Part shown: in pieces, positions 15,680 through 24,951 of the stretch
Numbering within the stretch: position 1 is the stretch's first letter
Layout of the letters: each line of letters begins with the position of its first letter
NCBI GenBank assembly: GCA_004557905.1
Contig: SFFH01000011.1
Coordinates: 1 to 43,126 of the forward strand
Length of the DNA stretch: 43,126 bases
From: Clostridiales bacterium
GTDB taxonomy: Bacteria > Bacillota > Clostridia > Christensenellales > Aristaeellaceae
Reading direction: 5' to 3'
Position numbers and translations under genes: made by a program
The notes under the pieces: model-generated
Databases searched by the model: none
What the model was told of the DNA's origin: nothing
The model's input: the letters and a program-made list of their open reading frames with translations, nothing else

Positions 15680-16480
15680 TTATCTTTTCATTTTCATGAT
15701 CAGGCGTTTGATGAAATATACTGGTCCATTGTCTAAAAAATCATAGGCAAAGAACGTATAGATTTTCTCTGATCTTCTTCCCTTTCGCTTGCCAAAAAAC
15801 GCAATCATTTTGGGAGACCTTACAGCACATTTGATTTTCCAAACGGCCCTCACAAAGCTCGTATTCCCTTTCGCAAGTGCCTCATTTCTTTTCTTCTGCT
15901 CCTCTTCGCTCCCCCAGGTATACATGTATAGGTGCTTTGCGTACTGACCATAATCATTGAGTCCAATCAAGCAAATGTCGTTTCGGATGATCTGTGTACG
16001 ATTTGACTTTTCCCATTCCGGAAGTTCGCGCTCGACTATTCTTGTGTCTCGAGTTACATTCGTTCCGGATGGATACTCATAATACCGATATGCATCCATC
16101 ATCGCACCAATTAAAAAGTGCTTCTTCACTGCTCCAAAGCCCAAACCGGTATTCATAAACCTAACATCATCAGATGCCAGCCAGCAATCATGCTCAAACA
16201 AATCATCCAGATTACGTTTCAGTTCAACATCCGTATCGAGGTATACACCCCCCCGCTCAAATACGACCTTGAGCCGGGCATAATCGGATACAAATGCCCA
16301 TTTTTTCGCAGCATAAGCATCCCGAACATACGGAATACAATTGACATCGAAGTTGTTTTCGTTCCACTCGATAATCTCATAGTCTGGACAAAACCGTTTC
16401 CAACTCTCTATACATCTGCATACCAGCTCCGGCTTGGGATTTCCGCCAAACCAGCAATAATGTATTGTCTTTGGAATCAT
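15680..16480 (-). CDS. GT32-type capsular glycosyltransferase (DXD)
   Basis: 266 residues. It begins MIPKTIHYCWFGGNPKPEL, the typical opening of GT32 (DXD sugar-binding) enzymes, followed by CPDYEIIEWNENNFD, then FVSDYARLKVVFERGGVYLD running into TDVE, which contains the DxD metal site. These enzymes transfer mannose, galactose or glucose in fungi and bacteria. The gene is AT-richer than the flanking control genes. GGGGTG lies 7 nt before the ATG. It is followed closely by the GT2 gene. Confidence 0.85.
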   Translation of the reverse strand: MIPKTIHYCWFGGNPKPELVCRCIESWKRFCPDYEIIEWNENNFDVNCIPYVRDAYAAKKWAFVSDYARLKVVFERGGVYLDTDVELKRNLDDLFEHDCWLASDDVRFMNTGLGFGAVKKHFLIGAMMDAYRYYEYPSGTNVTRDTRIVERELPEWEKSNRTQIIRNDICLIGLNDYGQYAKHLYMYTWGSEEEQKKRNEALAKGNTSFVRAVWKIKCAVRSPKMIAFFGKRKGRRSEKIYTFFAYDFLDNGPVYFIKRLIMKMKR

Positions 16481-16498
16481 CGTACTTCACCCCACAGC

Positions 16499-17482
16499 TT
16501 ATATGACCATCTTCAAAAAATACGCATACACGCTTGGCCGTCCATCCTCCGTTTTCATCGAGTACGTTTCCCGCCAGGAGAGCTTGTAGAGTGTCGTATC
16601 CTCACGCAGAACGGATTCAAATGCCTCAGCCGGAAGCGCCGCATTCATCGCCGCCTGTAGGTCATCACGATGTATATTATTTATCGGCACCTCTTTCAGA
16701 CAAGCCTGAATTGCAGGTATTCTCTCCTGTGCCAGATAAATCATGTGATCAAAGAACAGATAGTCAATTGCATATGCACGACTGCACCAATACGCTTCAA
16801 ATGCATCCTTCAAAAAACGATAGAACACATTTCCTTTATATCCACCCAAACAAAAGGTTACCCATTGATATTTAGATAAATACCTGCTCTCCACCAATTC
16901 ACTTTTACACGTAAAAACCGGCAGAAGAAAATACTGTTCCGACAGCTGCTTTGCGCAGAACATCGTAGCATCCAACCACAATCCGCCATACTGTGCCAGC
17001 AGCTTTACACGAATATAATCAGCCAGATGGGCAAAGCCCATTGTTCCTTTTTCAAGGTTTGCTTGAAAATAAGAAGGAAGCTCCAGATAATCAGTGTAAG
17101 TCTGCTTTGTGATCAAATGAACCGGATGATTACCCGCCTGTTTGCGAATGCTTTGAATACATTGTCGGACCAGCGGCGGCGCCGCATCCTCTCCGTTCCA
17201 CCAACAAACCCAGATCGGAGCATCTTCCACCCGCTCGCCCAATTCATGGTCATCAACATACCGTTCAATCACGGGCTGCAGCAGCTTTTCCAGATAATTC
17301 TGTATATAGCGGTCTTTTTTATGATGAAAATACATTGAAATCCGCTTGAATCCTGCACGCCAAGTCAAATCATCGATCATCCTGTACAGCGCAAAGCGAG
17401 CCGAAAAACGGCAATCCTGCTTGTATGCAGATACCGTCATTTCCACGCGCCTGAAAATGCGTTCTGGCAAACTCTTCTTCAT
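16499..17482 (-). CDS. Capsular polysaccharide synthesis glycosyltransferase (PF05704 type)
   Basis: About 327 residues from the ATG at 17482, which overlaps the stop of the preceding GT2 gene (ATGA). The open frame extends further to 17623, but that part lies inside the upstream gene. Family features are PIWVCWWNGEDAAPPLVRQC (about residues 90-110), HLADYIRVKLLAQYGGLWLD and the following ATMF, which is the D-A/D-x-D-like acceptor region. This resembles the GT32 fold of the next gene, so the two may be distant paralogues. The product is probably a hexosyltransferase; specificity is unknown. Confidence 0.82.
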   Translation of the reverse strand: MKKSLPERIFRRVEMTVSAYKQDCRFSARFALYRMIDDLTWRAGFKRISMYFHHKKDRYIQNYLEKLLQPVIERYVDDHELGERVEDAPIWVCWWNGEDAAPPLVRQCIQSIRKQAGNHPVHLITKQTYTDYLELPSYFQANLEKGTMGFAHLADYIRVKLLAQYGGLWLDATMFCAKQLSEQYFLLPVFTCKSELVESRYLSKYQWVTFCLGGYKGNVFYRFLKDAFEAYWCSRAYAIDYLFFDHMIYLAQERIPAIQACLKEVPINNIHRDDLQAAMNAALPAEAFESVLREDTTLYKLSWRETYSMKTEDGRPSVYAYFLKMVI

Positions 17483-18447
17483 GCTCGTTTTCTTCTCCTG
17501 ACATGCAAAATTCTGCAAAACAGCGGCAGATTCACACCCGTACCGACAATGTAAAGCTTCTGTCGGAGAGAATACTGCCTCCATTCGGAAACAGAAAACC
17601 GAATCTGTCTCCGGTAACCGCAAATCTTTTCTTTCACCTCATGCATATCCACCGCTCCGGATTGCAATGCATCGCAATAGAACCCTGCAAACGACATACA
17701 GCAATTCGCTTTTTCCTGCTGATAAAGCGCAGAATATTTCTCTTTCAGCAGATGCAATCTCTGCATATAGGCTTCAAGCGCATCCAATCGCTTCATTGAA
17801 AACTCATGCATGATGCTCCCCGAGCGCTGATAATAGCAATACAGCTCATCTTCCACAAATGCAACACGGCCTGCTTTATCCACAATCCGATATGTGAAAA
17901 ACTCATCCTCATGATACTTGCCGACAGGATATCTCTCTCCCTCAAGAAGCGAACAATGGTACAGCTTATTCCACGCAACAGCGCGAACCTTTTTCCATCC
18001 CTGCGCAGAAAGCGCCTGTTCGGCTAAAAGTATCTGAAAAGAAGCATCCTCCTTCTTTGATCCGGTATTCTGTCTTTCGTCATCGACAAGCCGAACACCG
18101 CAGGCAGCCATTTTTGCACCGGTATGCCCGATTGCCTGATTCAGACGCTCTATGTAACGCTTGGAGACCCAGTCGTCGCTGTCCACAAATGCAATATATG
18201 TTCCCGATGCAGCCTGCATTCCGGCGTTGCGCGCATCAGAAAGCCCGCCGTTTTCCTTGTGGATCACTCGGATACGGTTATCCCGCTTTGCCCATTCGTC
18301 GCACATCTGCGGGCAGCGATCCGGCGAGCCGTCGTCCACAAGGATGATTTCCAGATTCGTGTAGGTCTGATCCACGATGGACTGCACACAGCGATCCAGA
18401 TAGGCTTCCACCTTATAGACCGGAACGATCACGCTGATCAAATCCAT
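17479..18447 (-). CDS. GT2 glycosyltransferase
   Basis: About 322 residues from the ATG at 18447, which has AGAGGG 6 nt upstream; an ATG at 18465 has no ribosome site but does overlap the previous stop. Motifs are LISVIVPVYKVEAYLDRC, LVDDGSPDRCP, NGGLSDARNAG and AFVDSDDWVS. The GT-A domain closely resembles the two GT2 genes at 9742-11759, also at DNA level around the DDGSP motif. The C-terminal part (EQALSAQGWKKVRAVAWNKL) includes a stretch often seen in capsular GT2 enzymes. Specificity is unknown. Confidence 0.86.
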   Translation of the reverse strand: MDLISVIVPVYKVEAYLDRCVQSIVDQTYTNLEIILVDDGSPDRCPQMCDEWAKRDNRIRVIHKENGGLSDARNAGMQAASGTYIAFVDSDDWVSKRYIERLNQAIGHTGAKMAACGVRLVDDERQNTGSKKEDASFQILLAEQALSAQGWKKVRAVAWNKLYHCSLLEGERYPVGKYHEDEFFTYRIVDKAGRVAFVEDELYCYYQRSGSIMHEFSMKRLDALEAYMQRLHLLKEKYSALYQQEKANCCMSFAGFYCDALQSGAVDMHEVKEKICGYRRQIRFSVSEWRQYSLRQKLYIVGTGVNLPLFCRILHVRRRKRA

Positions 18448-18461
18448 CGCATGCCCTCTTT

Positions 18462-19484
18462 TCATTTGTCGAGACTGTAAATACTGTCAAATCCCCGAAT
18501 CTTCGCGTACATTCGGTGAACCCAGCTATAGCTTCCGGGCAGAAGACCTGCCCACAACGCCATCAGCTTCAGCTTCGCAGGGCAATCTCTGTTCCTCAGC
18601 GTTTTGCCGAGCACATTTCTCAGCTCGCTGCGCATTTCCCTGCGAAACGCAGCCGCCTCTTCTGGCTGCCCACTGCTGTCCGCGGTCGCATTGGCGATGA
18701 GCTGTCTGATGTATTTCTGATGTGCAATTGCCTGAATCTCTGCCGCTTCGCCTTCTGTTTCATCAAGCAGGATGCGCGTCACCTTCATCGGATCCTTCAG
18801 CTTGTGAGACGAATAGACCGTCGTTGCCGCAGATGAAACGCGCAGCACATAGTGATACGGACAAATATCCTCGTATACGCTTTGCTTTGCCTCCCGGAAC
18901 AAATAATAGTTCATCAGCAAATCTTCCGTATTCCGTATTGTTGTATCCATTGTCCCATTGTGCAGCAAGTTATGGAACAGGCTTCTATGAAAGAGCTTAT
19001 TCCACAGGCCCGGCTCGATATATGAGCCTTCAAGCAGGGCCATCAGCCCCGCATTCCTGTCCTGCTGCAAAAGACGGCCTGTGTTGTAATAATAGTCCAC
19101 ATGTCCCTTTGGAAACACCATCTGATAGCCGCAGTGAGAGATATCTGCGTCATACTTCTGCGCATTGGCGAGCAGTCTTTCGTACATCTGAGGATCAATG
19201 TAATCGTCCCCATCCACAAAACCGATCCAGTCGCCCGTTGCCTCCGCAACACCGCGCAGCCGCGCGCTGGTCACGCCGCCGTTCTCCTTGGAAATCACGC
19301 GGATACGCTGATCCTGTTTCGCCAGTTTCTGCATAACAGACAGCGTATCATCGCTTGAGCCGTCGTCTACAATCACGATTTCCAGGTTTTCGTAACTCTG
19401 CGCACAGATGCTCGTAATGCTCTTTTCAAGATAAGGCGCAATATTGTATGCAGGAATAATCACCGAAATCAATGGGGTTTCCAT
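18462..19484 (-). CDS. GT2 glycosyltransferase
   Basis: 340 residues. Motifs are LISVIIPAYNIAPYLEKSI, IVDDGSSDDTLSVM, NGGVTSARLRGV and GFVDGDDYIDPQMYE (DGDD metal site). A later segment, GLWNKLFHRSLFH, resembles the acceptor-side motif of polysaccharide GT2 enzymes. The start shares one base with the stop of the acetyltransferase gene (TGATG), so translation is coupled. The very C-terminus is hydrophobic and basic (LKLMALWAGLLPGSYSWVHR), perhaps for membrane contact. Specificity is unknown. Confidence 0.86.
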   Translation of the reverse strand: METPLISVIIPAYNIAPYLEKSITSICAQSYENLEIVIVDDGSSDDTLSVMQKLAKQDQRIRVISKENGGVTSARLRGVAEATGDWIGFVDGDDYIDPQMYERLLANAQKYDADISHCGYQMVFPKGHVDYYYNTGRLLQQDRNAGLMALLEGSYIEPGLWNKLFHRSLFHNLLHNGTMDTTIRNTEDLLMNYYLFREAKQSVYEDICPYHYVLRVSSAATTVYSSHKLKDPMKVTRILLDETEGEAAEIQAIAHQKYIRQLIANATADSSGQPEEAAAFRREMRSELRNVLGKTLRNRDCPAKLKLMALWAGLLPGSYSWVHRMYAKIRGFDSIYSLDK

Positions 19485-20026
19485 CAGTCAATATACCCAA
19501 TCTTTCCAAGCAGTTCGTTCTTCTGCTTCATTCGTTTCTCTATGGAAACATTTTTCCTCAGCGTATAGTCGTCGCCATAGCAGTGCGCGTCTGCCATTCG
19601 CGCCTTTTCCTTTGCAATATACGCCTCCGTCGTTCCAATCACACGCGCAGGCGAACCAACTGCCACCATTCCGCTGGGAATATCGTGCGTCACCGTGCTG
19701 TTTGCGCCAATAATGACGTTATCTCCAATCGTTACGCCAGGGAGAACTACGGTTTCCGCGCCAATAAAAACGTTATTGCCAATCGTTACACGACCGATTT
19801 TCGTATAACCCAGAAACTGTTTTGTACTTGCATCATGGCAAAGAACATGTACCCGCGGCGCCATGGTTACATGATTGCCTATTTCGATCAGCCAGCAATG
19901 CGACGGATCCAGAATGACGCCGTTCAGCCGACCAAAATCCTTGCCGACCTTCATGCCCATGGAAATCAGTCTCTCCGTGGTGTATTCTCCGCGGAGACGA
20001 TAGATGAATTCTTTCAGATAATTCAT
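19484..20026 (-). CDS. Left-handed beta-helix acyltransferase (sugar O-acetyltransferase)
   Basis: 180 residues. Hexapeptide repeats are visible as the series IGNHVTMAPRV, IGRVTIGNNVFIGAETVVLP and GVTIGDNVIIGANSTVTHDI, followed by PSGMVAVGSPARVIG, the typical end of the NodL/LacA/CysE-like group. The histidine in VLCHDAS is in the position expected for the catalytic base. It probably acetylates a sugar of the growing polysaccharide using acetyl-CoA. Its start overlaps the preceding GT4 stop (ATGA), and GGTGG lies 4 nt upstream. Confidence 0.87.
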   Translation of the reverse strand: MNYLKEFIYRLRGEYTTERLISMGMKVGKDFGRLNGVILDPSHCWLIEIGNHVTMAPRVHVLCHDASTKQFLGYTKIGRVTIGNNVFIGAETVVLPGVTIGDNVIIGANSTVTHDIPSGMVAVGSPARVIGTTEAYIAKEKARMADAHCYGDDYTLRKNVSIEKRMKQKNELLGKIGYID

Positions 20027-21186
20027 GATTCCACCAACCGCTCCATCATTTCTTCTACTGCACGTACTGTCTTCTCCGTGCTGAATGCCTTCCCGCGTTC
20101 CTTTGCCTTCCCGCGGTAATGCGCAAGCAGCGCCGGATCATCGAGCAGGCGTTTGATTCCCTGATACAGCGCTTCCTCATTGTTCTCTGTCACAACGCCG
20201 TACTCGTCATTCTCTCCAAGCATCTCCTTCATGCCGGAAACCTCGACCGTGCAAACCGGCGTCCCGACGATCAGCGCCTCCGTCGCCGCAGTGGAAAAGC
20301 CCTCTGCAAAGCTGGTACAGACAAACAGATCGCATTTCGCCACATATTTGTACGGATTAGTCTGGTATCCCAGAAGTGTGAACGAGTTTTCCAGATGGTG
20401 CTCAGCGAGATATGCTTCAAGCTTCTCCTTTTCGGGGCCGATGCCCAGCACATAGCTGTGCACGGGATATCCCTCATCCCGAAGCCGCTTGTGAATCCGC
20501 GCCAGTCTGTCAAATCCCTTTGTTGGCATCAGCTTACCAACGCCGCAGAGCCGAATCTCTCCTTCAGCAAACACACTTCCCTCAACCGGTTCATCCTTGA
20601 GCGCTAGAATCTGATCCGTCTCATTGGTGTTGTACAGCACCTCCACCCGCTCAAGCATCGGATAAATAGAGAGAAAATCAGCCTTCACCGTTTGAGATAC
20701 GCATATTGTCCGGTCAAAATGCCGATAGCAGTTTGCTGATTCACGATAGCTTCGGAACGATTTGGCAGCCCGCTTCTTCGTATGCTGTTCAATATGAATC
20801 CACGAAACCAGCTTTGTGTCAGCATTCTGGCAGCCGCTGACAATGCGCGCGGATGGTCCTTCCAGATACGACACCTCGATATCGTACTGCTCTTTCACAA
20901 ACAGTTTGTGCAGTAGCCGGGGAGAAAACAGCTTCATCACATGGCTGTTGCCCGGAAAAGCCTTGGGAAAAACTGCTTTATAATGAATATCCGGTTTCAA
21001 AAACTGCTCGTTGACGCCGCCGCCGAAGAGTGCAAGCACCGTGATATCGAATTTGCTTCGATCCAGATGGTTGACCAGATTCACCAGCACCTTTTCCGCA
21101 CCACCATGACCCAGATCATGGATTAGAAAGAGCACCTTTGTATTTCTTTCAGCCACCATTTTCAATCTACCCAACTGTCTCCTCAA
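20023..21186 (-). CDS. GT4 glycosyltransferase (GT-B)
   Basis: 387 residues. The N-terminal domain has VLFLIHDLGHGGAEKVLVNL, and the C-terminal domain has RLCGVGKLMPTKGFDRLARI, VLGIGPEKEKLEAYL and FVCTSFAEGFSTAATEALIV (the E-x7-E region), which is the GT4 pattern. GT4 enzymes are retaining and often use UDP- or GDP-sugars. The ATG at 21186 overlaps the previous stop (ATGA). An internal ATG at 21159 is possible, but neither has a clear ribosome site. Confidence 0.87.
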   Translation of the reverse strand: MRRQLGRLKMVAERNTKVLFLIHDLGHGGAEKVLVNLVNHLDRSKFDITVLALFGGGVNEQFLKPDIHYKAVFPKAFPGNSHVMKLFSPRLLHKLFVKEQYDIEVSYLEGPSARIVSGCQNADTKLVSWIHIEQHTKKRAAKSFRSYRESANCYRHFDRTICVSQTVKADFLSIYPMLERVEVLYNTNETDQILALKDEPVEGSVFAEGEIRLCGVGKLMPTKGFDRLARIHKRLRDEGYPVHSYVLGIGPEKEKLEAYLAEHHLENSFTLLGYQTNPYKYVAKCDLFVCTSFAEGFSTAATEALIVGTPVCTVEVSGMKEMLGENDEYGVVTENNEEALYQGIKRLLDDPALLAHYRGKAKERGKAFSTEKTVRAVEEMMERLVES

Positions 21187-21992
21187 GTGTTATTTTGCGC
21201 CAAGCGTTGCTTATGCATCACGTTATACAGGCATCGCGGCATCAATCCGACTAGAATTGGTCGCAGAGCATAGAGATAACCCCAAATCGGAAGGTGAAAC
21301 CTGCTCACGGCCAAGGCCTTGACATATGCCTCATTTAGCCGGTATCTGAATTTTCGCCGTGTATATGCCTTCTGATCGTCACGCATCTGGTACAGCGGCT
21401 CCTGAATGTTCTTTCCTCTGTAGCCGGCCAAGTACATCTTATACCACAGGTGATAATCCTCTACGCGCAGCAGGCGCTTTTCCTCGGAGTATCCGTTCAC
21501 GGCGTCATACGCTCGCCTGCGCACCATACACGGCGCGTGGCAAAAGGGCGATTCCTTTATGAAATCCGTCTTTTCGGGATATACCGGATGATCGATCCGT
21601 CCCCACGTTCCAGTCTCGTCAAAAAAGGTCATGCTCGTGCTGACGATGTCGATCTCAGGCTCCGTCTCAAGCACAGCCAGCTCCTTTTCAAAGCGATCCG
21701 GCGCGCAGAGGTCGTCGCCATCCATTCTGGCGATGTACTCACCCTTCGCTTCCTTCAGGCAGCAGTTGAGCGTGTAGTTGAGTCCGCGGTTCGTCCCGTT
21801 CTGAAGCAGCATAAACCTCTGCGGATCCCTCTCCTGGTAGCGCCGAACCACATCCGCCGTGCTGTCTGTCGACGCATCGTCGCACAGAATCCATTCCCAG
21901 TCCGTCACAGTCTGGCTGAGAATCGATTCAATCGCCTCGCTCAGTGTATCCGCGCAGTTGTATATCCCGGAAATAATTGAGATCTTCGGCAT
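21183..21992 (-). CDS. GT2 glycosyltransferase
   Basis: About 269 residues from the ATG at 21992 (AGGA 9 nt upstream). The open frame continues to 22133 into the EpsG-like gene and has no sense there. Motifs are ISIISGIYNCADTLSEAIES, LCDDASTDSTADVV and EYIARMDGDDLC, with the DGDD metal site, then ESPFCHAPCMVRRRAYDAV and YHLWYKMYLAGY. These fit a capsular GT2 enzyme of the short type. It follows the EpsG-like gene after 35 nt. Confidence 0.86.
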   Translation of the reverse strand: MPKISIISGIYNCADTLSEAIESILSQTVTDWEWILCDDASTDSTADVVRRYQERDPQRFMLLQNGTNRGLNYTLNCCLKEAKGEYIARMDGDDLCAPDRFEKELAVLETEPEIDIVSTSMTFFDETGTWGRIDHPVYPEKTDFIKESPFCHAPCMVRRRAYDAVNGYSEEKRLLRVEDYHLWYKMYLAGYRGKNIQEPLYQMRDDQKAYTRRKFRYRLNEAYVKALAVSRFHLPIWGYLYALRPILVGLMPRCLYNVMHKQRLAQNNT

Positions 21993-22027
21993 TGTCTTCC
22001 GTCCTATCCCGCACATATGCGTATGTA

Positions 22028-23116
22028 TTACATCAAGCCCCAGACAAAGTGCATCTGAATGTAGTAGAATATCAGAAAGCAGACGATGGAGAGCGTCTTC
22101 ATGTTCTTGCCAAACACATTCTTGAGCTCCCACGGCAGCAGGATGCCGTTCGCGTACAGCGAGCAGTAAATCGGCAGACGGCCCATGAAGATGCCGGAGG
22201 TCACCATGCTCACCAGATACAGCGCCGTGGAAATGATGCCCATGTTGCAGGCAATCTGAATCACACGGTCCCCGGATTTGGCAATCTTCTTTCGGCAGAA
22301 CAGGGAGAGTATGGTCGGGATGGAATACACCAGCACGCGCAGCGGGTTCGTGCCATCATCGCCGCCTCCGCGCCAGTCGCTGACGACATTGCTGTACTGC
22401 GTATCCGCCAGCACTGTATCCAGCGTATCGGTAAACACGCCGCTGGCCGACATAATCACCACCGTGCCCAGAATGACCAGGATGGTCTTCCAGTTCCACG
22501 GTCTGCCCTGCACAATGAAGATGACGGGAATCATCATCAAGGCCGACTTGTGGAACAGCGACGCAAAGGCGATGATGAGGCACGCTTTGACATATTTCTT
22601 GTTGAAAATCGGTTCGGCAGCCGCAAAGGTGATGGCCACTGCCGTGAACTGCCGGATGCCATTGAACATCCACGAGAGATAGTCCGTTGTCGCGACGAAG
22701 ACAAAGATCGCAAACCAGTAATCTTCCGAATACTTGCGGTAGGTCTTCACCAGACAGTATCCCTGGATAAGTGCAATGACCAGAAAGAAGTACCGGAAAT
22801 GATTCCCGGCAAATATACTGACCAGGGCGCCCAAGGCGTAGAATCCCGTATCCTTCGTATGGGACTGAATATAGCTCCATTTTCCTGCCAGGCTGCCCGG
22901 AATGCTCCTGTAATCCGTCATGTACGCATAGGTATCGCCGAAATAGTTGGATCGCGTCACAGCCATGTACAGTATCGGCAGCATCAATACCCAAGCGTAC
23001 ACCCAGGTCGCACGGCGCTCCTCGCGCCCCAGCACCTTTTCCCTGTGGTACATGCCGGCCGTATGCCCCAGCACCGCGGCAAAGAACAGCCAGAAGAGAA
23101 TCAGGATATATGACAT
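22028..23116 (-). CDS. EpsG-like polysaccharide polymerase (Wzy role)
   Basis: 362 residues, with about 9-10 hydrophobic segments spread over the whole length. The stretch DTYAYMTDYRSI near residue 60 and SWMFNGIRQFTAVAITFAA near 150, followed by FASLFHKSALMMIPVIF, are the conserved parts of the EpsG family. EpsG-like proteins are thought to polymerise repeat units outside the membrane in Wzy-dependent systems. Here the operon has an ABC exporter rather than a Wzx flippase, an unusual pairing. GAGG lies 9 nt before the ATG, and the previous gene ends 4 nt earlier. Confidence 0.87.
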   Translation of the reverse strand: MSYILILFWLFFAAVLGHTAGMYHREKVLGREERRATWVYAWVLMLPILYMAVTRSNYFGDTYAYMTDYRSIPGSLAGKWSYIQSHTKDTGFYALGALVSIFAGNHFRYFFLVIALIQGYCLVKTYRKYSEDYWFAIFVFVATTDYLSWMFNGIRQFTAVAITFAAAEPIFNKKYVKACLIIAFASLFHKSALMMIPVIFIVQGRPWNWKTILVILGTVVIMSASGVFTDTLDTVLADTQYSNVVSDWRGGGDDGTNPLRVLVYSIPTILSLFCRKKIAKSGDRVIQIACNMGIISTALYLVSMVTSGIFMGRLPIYCSLYANGILLPWELKNVFGKNMKTLSIVCFLIFYYIQMHFVWGLM

Positions 23117-23120
23117 AGAC

Positions 23121-24248
23121 TTAAACCTCGCTGAGAATCTCGCAGAGCCGGGCGGTCACGGCCTCCGCGCTGTACCGGCTCACGTCGCCGTGCGTCAGGC
23201 GCGTGCGCAGCTGCGGATCGTCCGCAATCTCGATGACGCGCCGCGCCATCGTCTCGCTGTCGCCGATATGCACCAGGAAGCCGTTCTCCCCGTCGCGGAT
23301 GATCGGCACATGGCCACGGTTGTCCGTCGCCACGACGGGCAGACCGCAGTACATCGCCTCCACGATGTTGAGCGCCAGCCCCTCGCGCAGGCTCGACGCC
23401 ACCGCGATGTCCGCCGCGCGCAGGCACGCGCCAATGTCGCTGCGCCAAAGCGTAAATACAACAGAATCCGCCACGCCCATCTGCTGCGCCAAACGCTGGA
23501 AGGACCCATCTGCATGGTCCGGTCCAACGAGCACCAGATACGTGTCGGTATGCGTTTCTTTGATTTTCTGAAGCGCCTCAAAGAGCATCTTCTGGTTCTT
23601 GTTGCGGATCAGCTCCGCGACGTAGATCAGCACCAGCGCGTCCTGCGGGATGCCCCATTCCTCACGAAGCCGCTTTCTCGCCTCTGCGGCGTCGTCCACC
23701 TCAAGGCGCGAAAAATCCACGCCCACGCCGTTCACCCTGACCACCGGGAGGCGCTTGGGGAACAGCCGCCTGGCCCGCGCTTCATCCTCGTCGTTGAGGG
23801 TGATCAGCAGATCGGTGACATGAGCCAGCAACCACTCGATCGGGTAAAACAGCAGCCAGTTGATCAGCGGCGCGCCGGTGAAGAAGTGAAAGCCGTGCGC
23901 AAAATAAACGACCTTCGTGCCCCGCCTGCGCGCGGGAATCGCGGCGAGGCGGGCCACCAGGGCGCCCACCGGCGTATGGCAATACACGATATCGTAATGC
24001 TCCTCATCAAGCAGACGCCGCAGCTGGCGCACGCCGCGCAGTGTGTCCGGCGTGAACGGCGAACGCTTCCACACGCCGCGGATCTGCCGGTCGCAGCAGG
24101 GCACGTCCTCCTCGCCGGAGGCCGCCACGTCCACCGTCCAGCCACGCGCCTTCAGCGCCTTGATCGTGGGCACATGAAACTTGAGCACGTGCTCCTTGAC
24201 CACGTTGGCCACCAGCAGCAGCTTCTTAGGCCGAGTTCTTTCCTCCAT
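23121..24248 (-). CDS. GT4 glycosyltransferase (GT-B), EpsD/PglA-like
   Basis: About 375 residues from the ATG at 24248 (GGAG 7 nt upstream); an ATG at 24254 is closer to that site than is usual. It begins KLLLVANVVKEHVLKFHVPT. The C-terminal domain has LIYVAELIRNKNQKMLFEAL, LVLVGPDHADG and VASSLREGLALNIVEAMYCG, the E-x7-E motif of GT4. It lies directly after the phosphoglycosyl transferase gene and overlaps its end by 23 nt, so it may add the second sugar. Specificity is unknown. Confidence 0.87.
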   Translation of the reverse strand: MEERTRPKKLLLVANVVKEHVLKFHVPTIKALKARGWTVDVAASGEEDVPCCDRQIRGVWKRSPFTPDTLRGVRQLRRLLDEEHYDIVYCHTPVGALVARLAAIPARRRGTKVVYFAHGFHFFTGAPLINWLLFYPIEWLLAHVTDLLITLNDEDEARARRLFPKRLPVVRVNGVGVDFSRLEVDDAAEARKRLREEWGIPQDALVLIYVAELIRNKNQKMLFEALQKIKETHTDTYLVLVGPDHADGSFQRLAQQMGVADSVVFTLWRSDIGACLRAADIAVASSLREGLALNIVEAMYCGLPVVATDNRGHVPIIRDGENGFLVHIGDSETMARRVIEIADDPQLRTRLTHGDVSRYSAEAVTARLCEILSEV

Positions 24249-24906
24249 AGGCATGCTCCAGCTCTTCCTCTTGCTCCCTGAGTTCCCTTTTGCGCGCTTC
24301 GATGTGCGGCGTCAGCGTGCCGGTTCCGCCCTCCACGACGCCCTTCTGGCGCAGCACGCTGCCGACCGTCATCAGGACGCACGTCGCATCCATCTTCAGC
24401 GTCAGATGGCGCACATACTCGCCGTCCAGCCGCGCCTTTTCCTCGATCTCCAGCTCGTCGCGTCCGTTGACCTGCGCCCAGCCCGTCAGGCCGGGCGTCA
24501 CATCGTTGGCGCCGTAGCGATCGCGCTCGGCGAGCAGGTCGTCCTGATTCCACAGCGCCGGCCTCGGACCGACGACGCTCATCTCACCCATGAGGATGTT
24601 GATGATCTGCGGCAGCTCGTCCAGGCTCGTCCTGCGCAGGAAGGCGCCGCTTCGGGTGATAAACGCCTCCGGATTCTCGAGCAGATGCGTCGGCATGTCG
24701 TGCGGCGCGTCCGTCCTCATCGTGCGGAATTTGAGAATGTTGAAATACGTTTTGTGCTTTCCCACGCGCTTCTGCTTGAAAAACACCGGGCCCGGCGAAT
24801 CCAGCTTGATCCACACGGCCAGGATCAGAAACACCGGGGAAAAAAGCACAACGCCGCACAGCGAGCAGATGATGTCCAGCATTCGCTTGCCATATCGCTG
24901 ATACAT
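24226..24906 (-). CDS. Initiating phosphoglycosyl transferase (PglC/EpsL type)
   Basis: About 226 residues from the ATG at 24906, which has AGGAGG (24916-24921) 9 nt upstream. A single N-terminal hydrophobic stretch (LDIICSLCGVVLFSPVFLIL) is followed by SPGPVFFKQKRVGK, LKFRTM and the catalytic Asp-Glu pair in RTSLDELPQIIN, then MSVVGPRP and PGLTGWAQVNGR. This is the small monotopic PglC-like form. It transfers a phospho-sugar from a UDP-sugar to undecaprenyl phosphate to start each repeat unit. Coming right after a 4,6-dehydratase gene, it probably uses a UDP-diacetylbacillosamine- or QuiNAc-like sugar. The C-terminus is unusually rich in Glu and Arg. Confidence 0.92.
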   Translation of the reverse strand: MYQRYGKRMLDIICSLCGVVLFSPVFLILAVWIKLDSPGPVFFKQKRVGKHKTYFNILKFRTMRTDAPHDMPTHLLENPEAFITRSGAFLRRTSLDELPQIINILMGEMSVVGPRPALWNQDDLLAERDRYGANDVTPGLTGWAQVNGRDELEIEEKARLDGEYVRHLTLKMDATCVLMTVGSVLRQKGVVEGGTGTLTPHIEARKRELREQEEELEHAYGGKNSA

Positions 24907-24951
24907 AGGCGCTTTCCTCCTCATATTTCTCCGTCTTCCTTTGAAAAACGA

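Noticed and set aside
17483..17623. Longer N-terminus for the capsular transferase at 16499
   Set aside because: It lies inside the upstream GT2 gene; the ATGA overlap at 17479-17482 is the natural start.
21993..22133. Longer N-terminus for the GT2 gene at 21183
   Set aside because: The extension overlaps the EpsG-like coding end and precedes the conserved glycosyltransferase start. The ATG at 21992 has a ribosome site.
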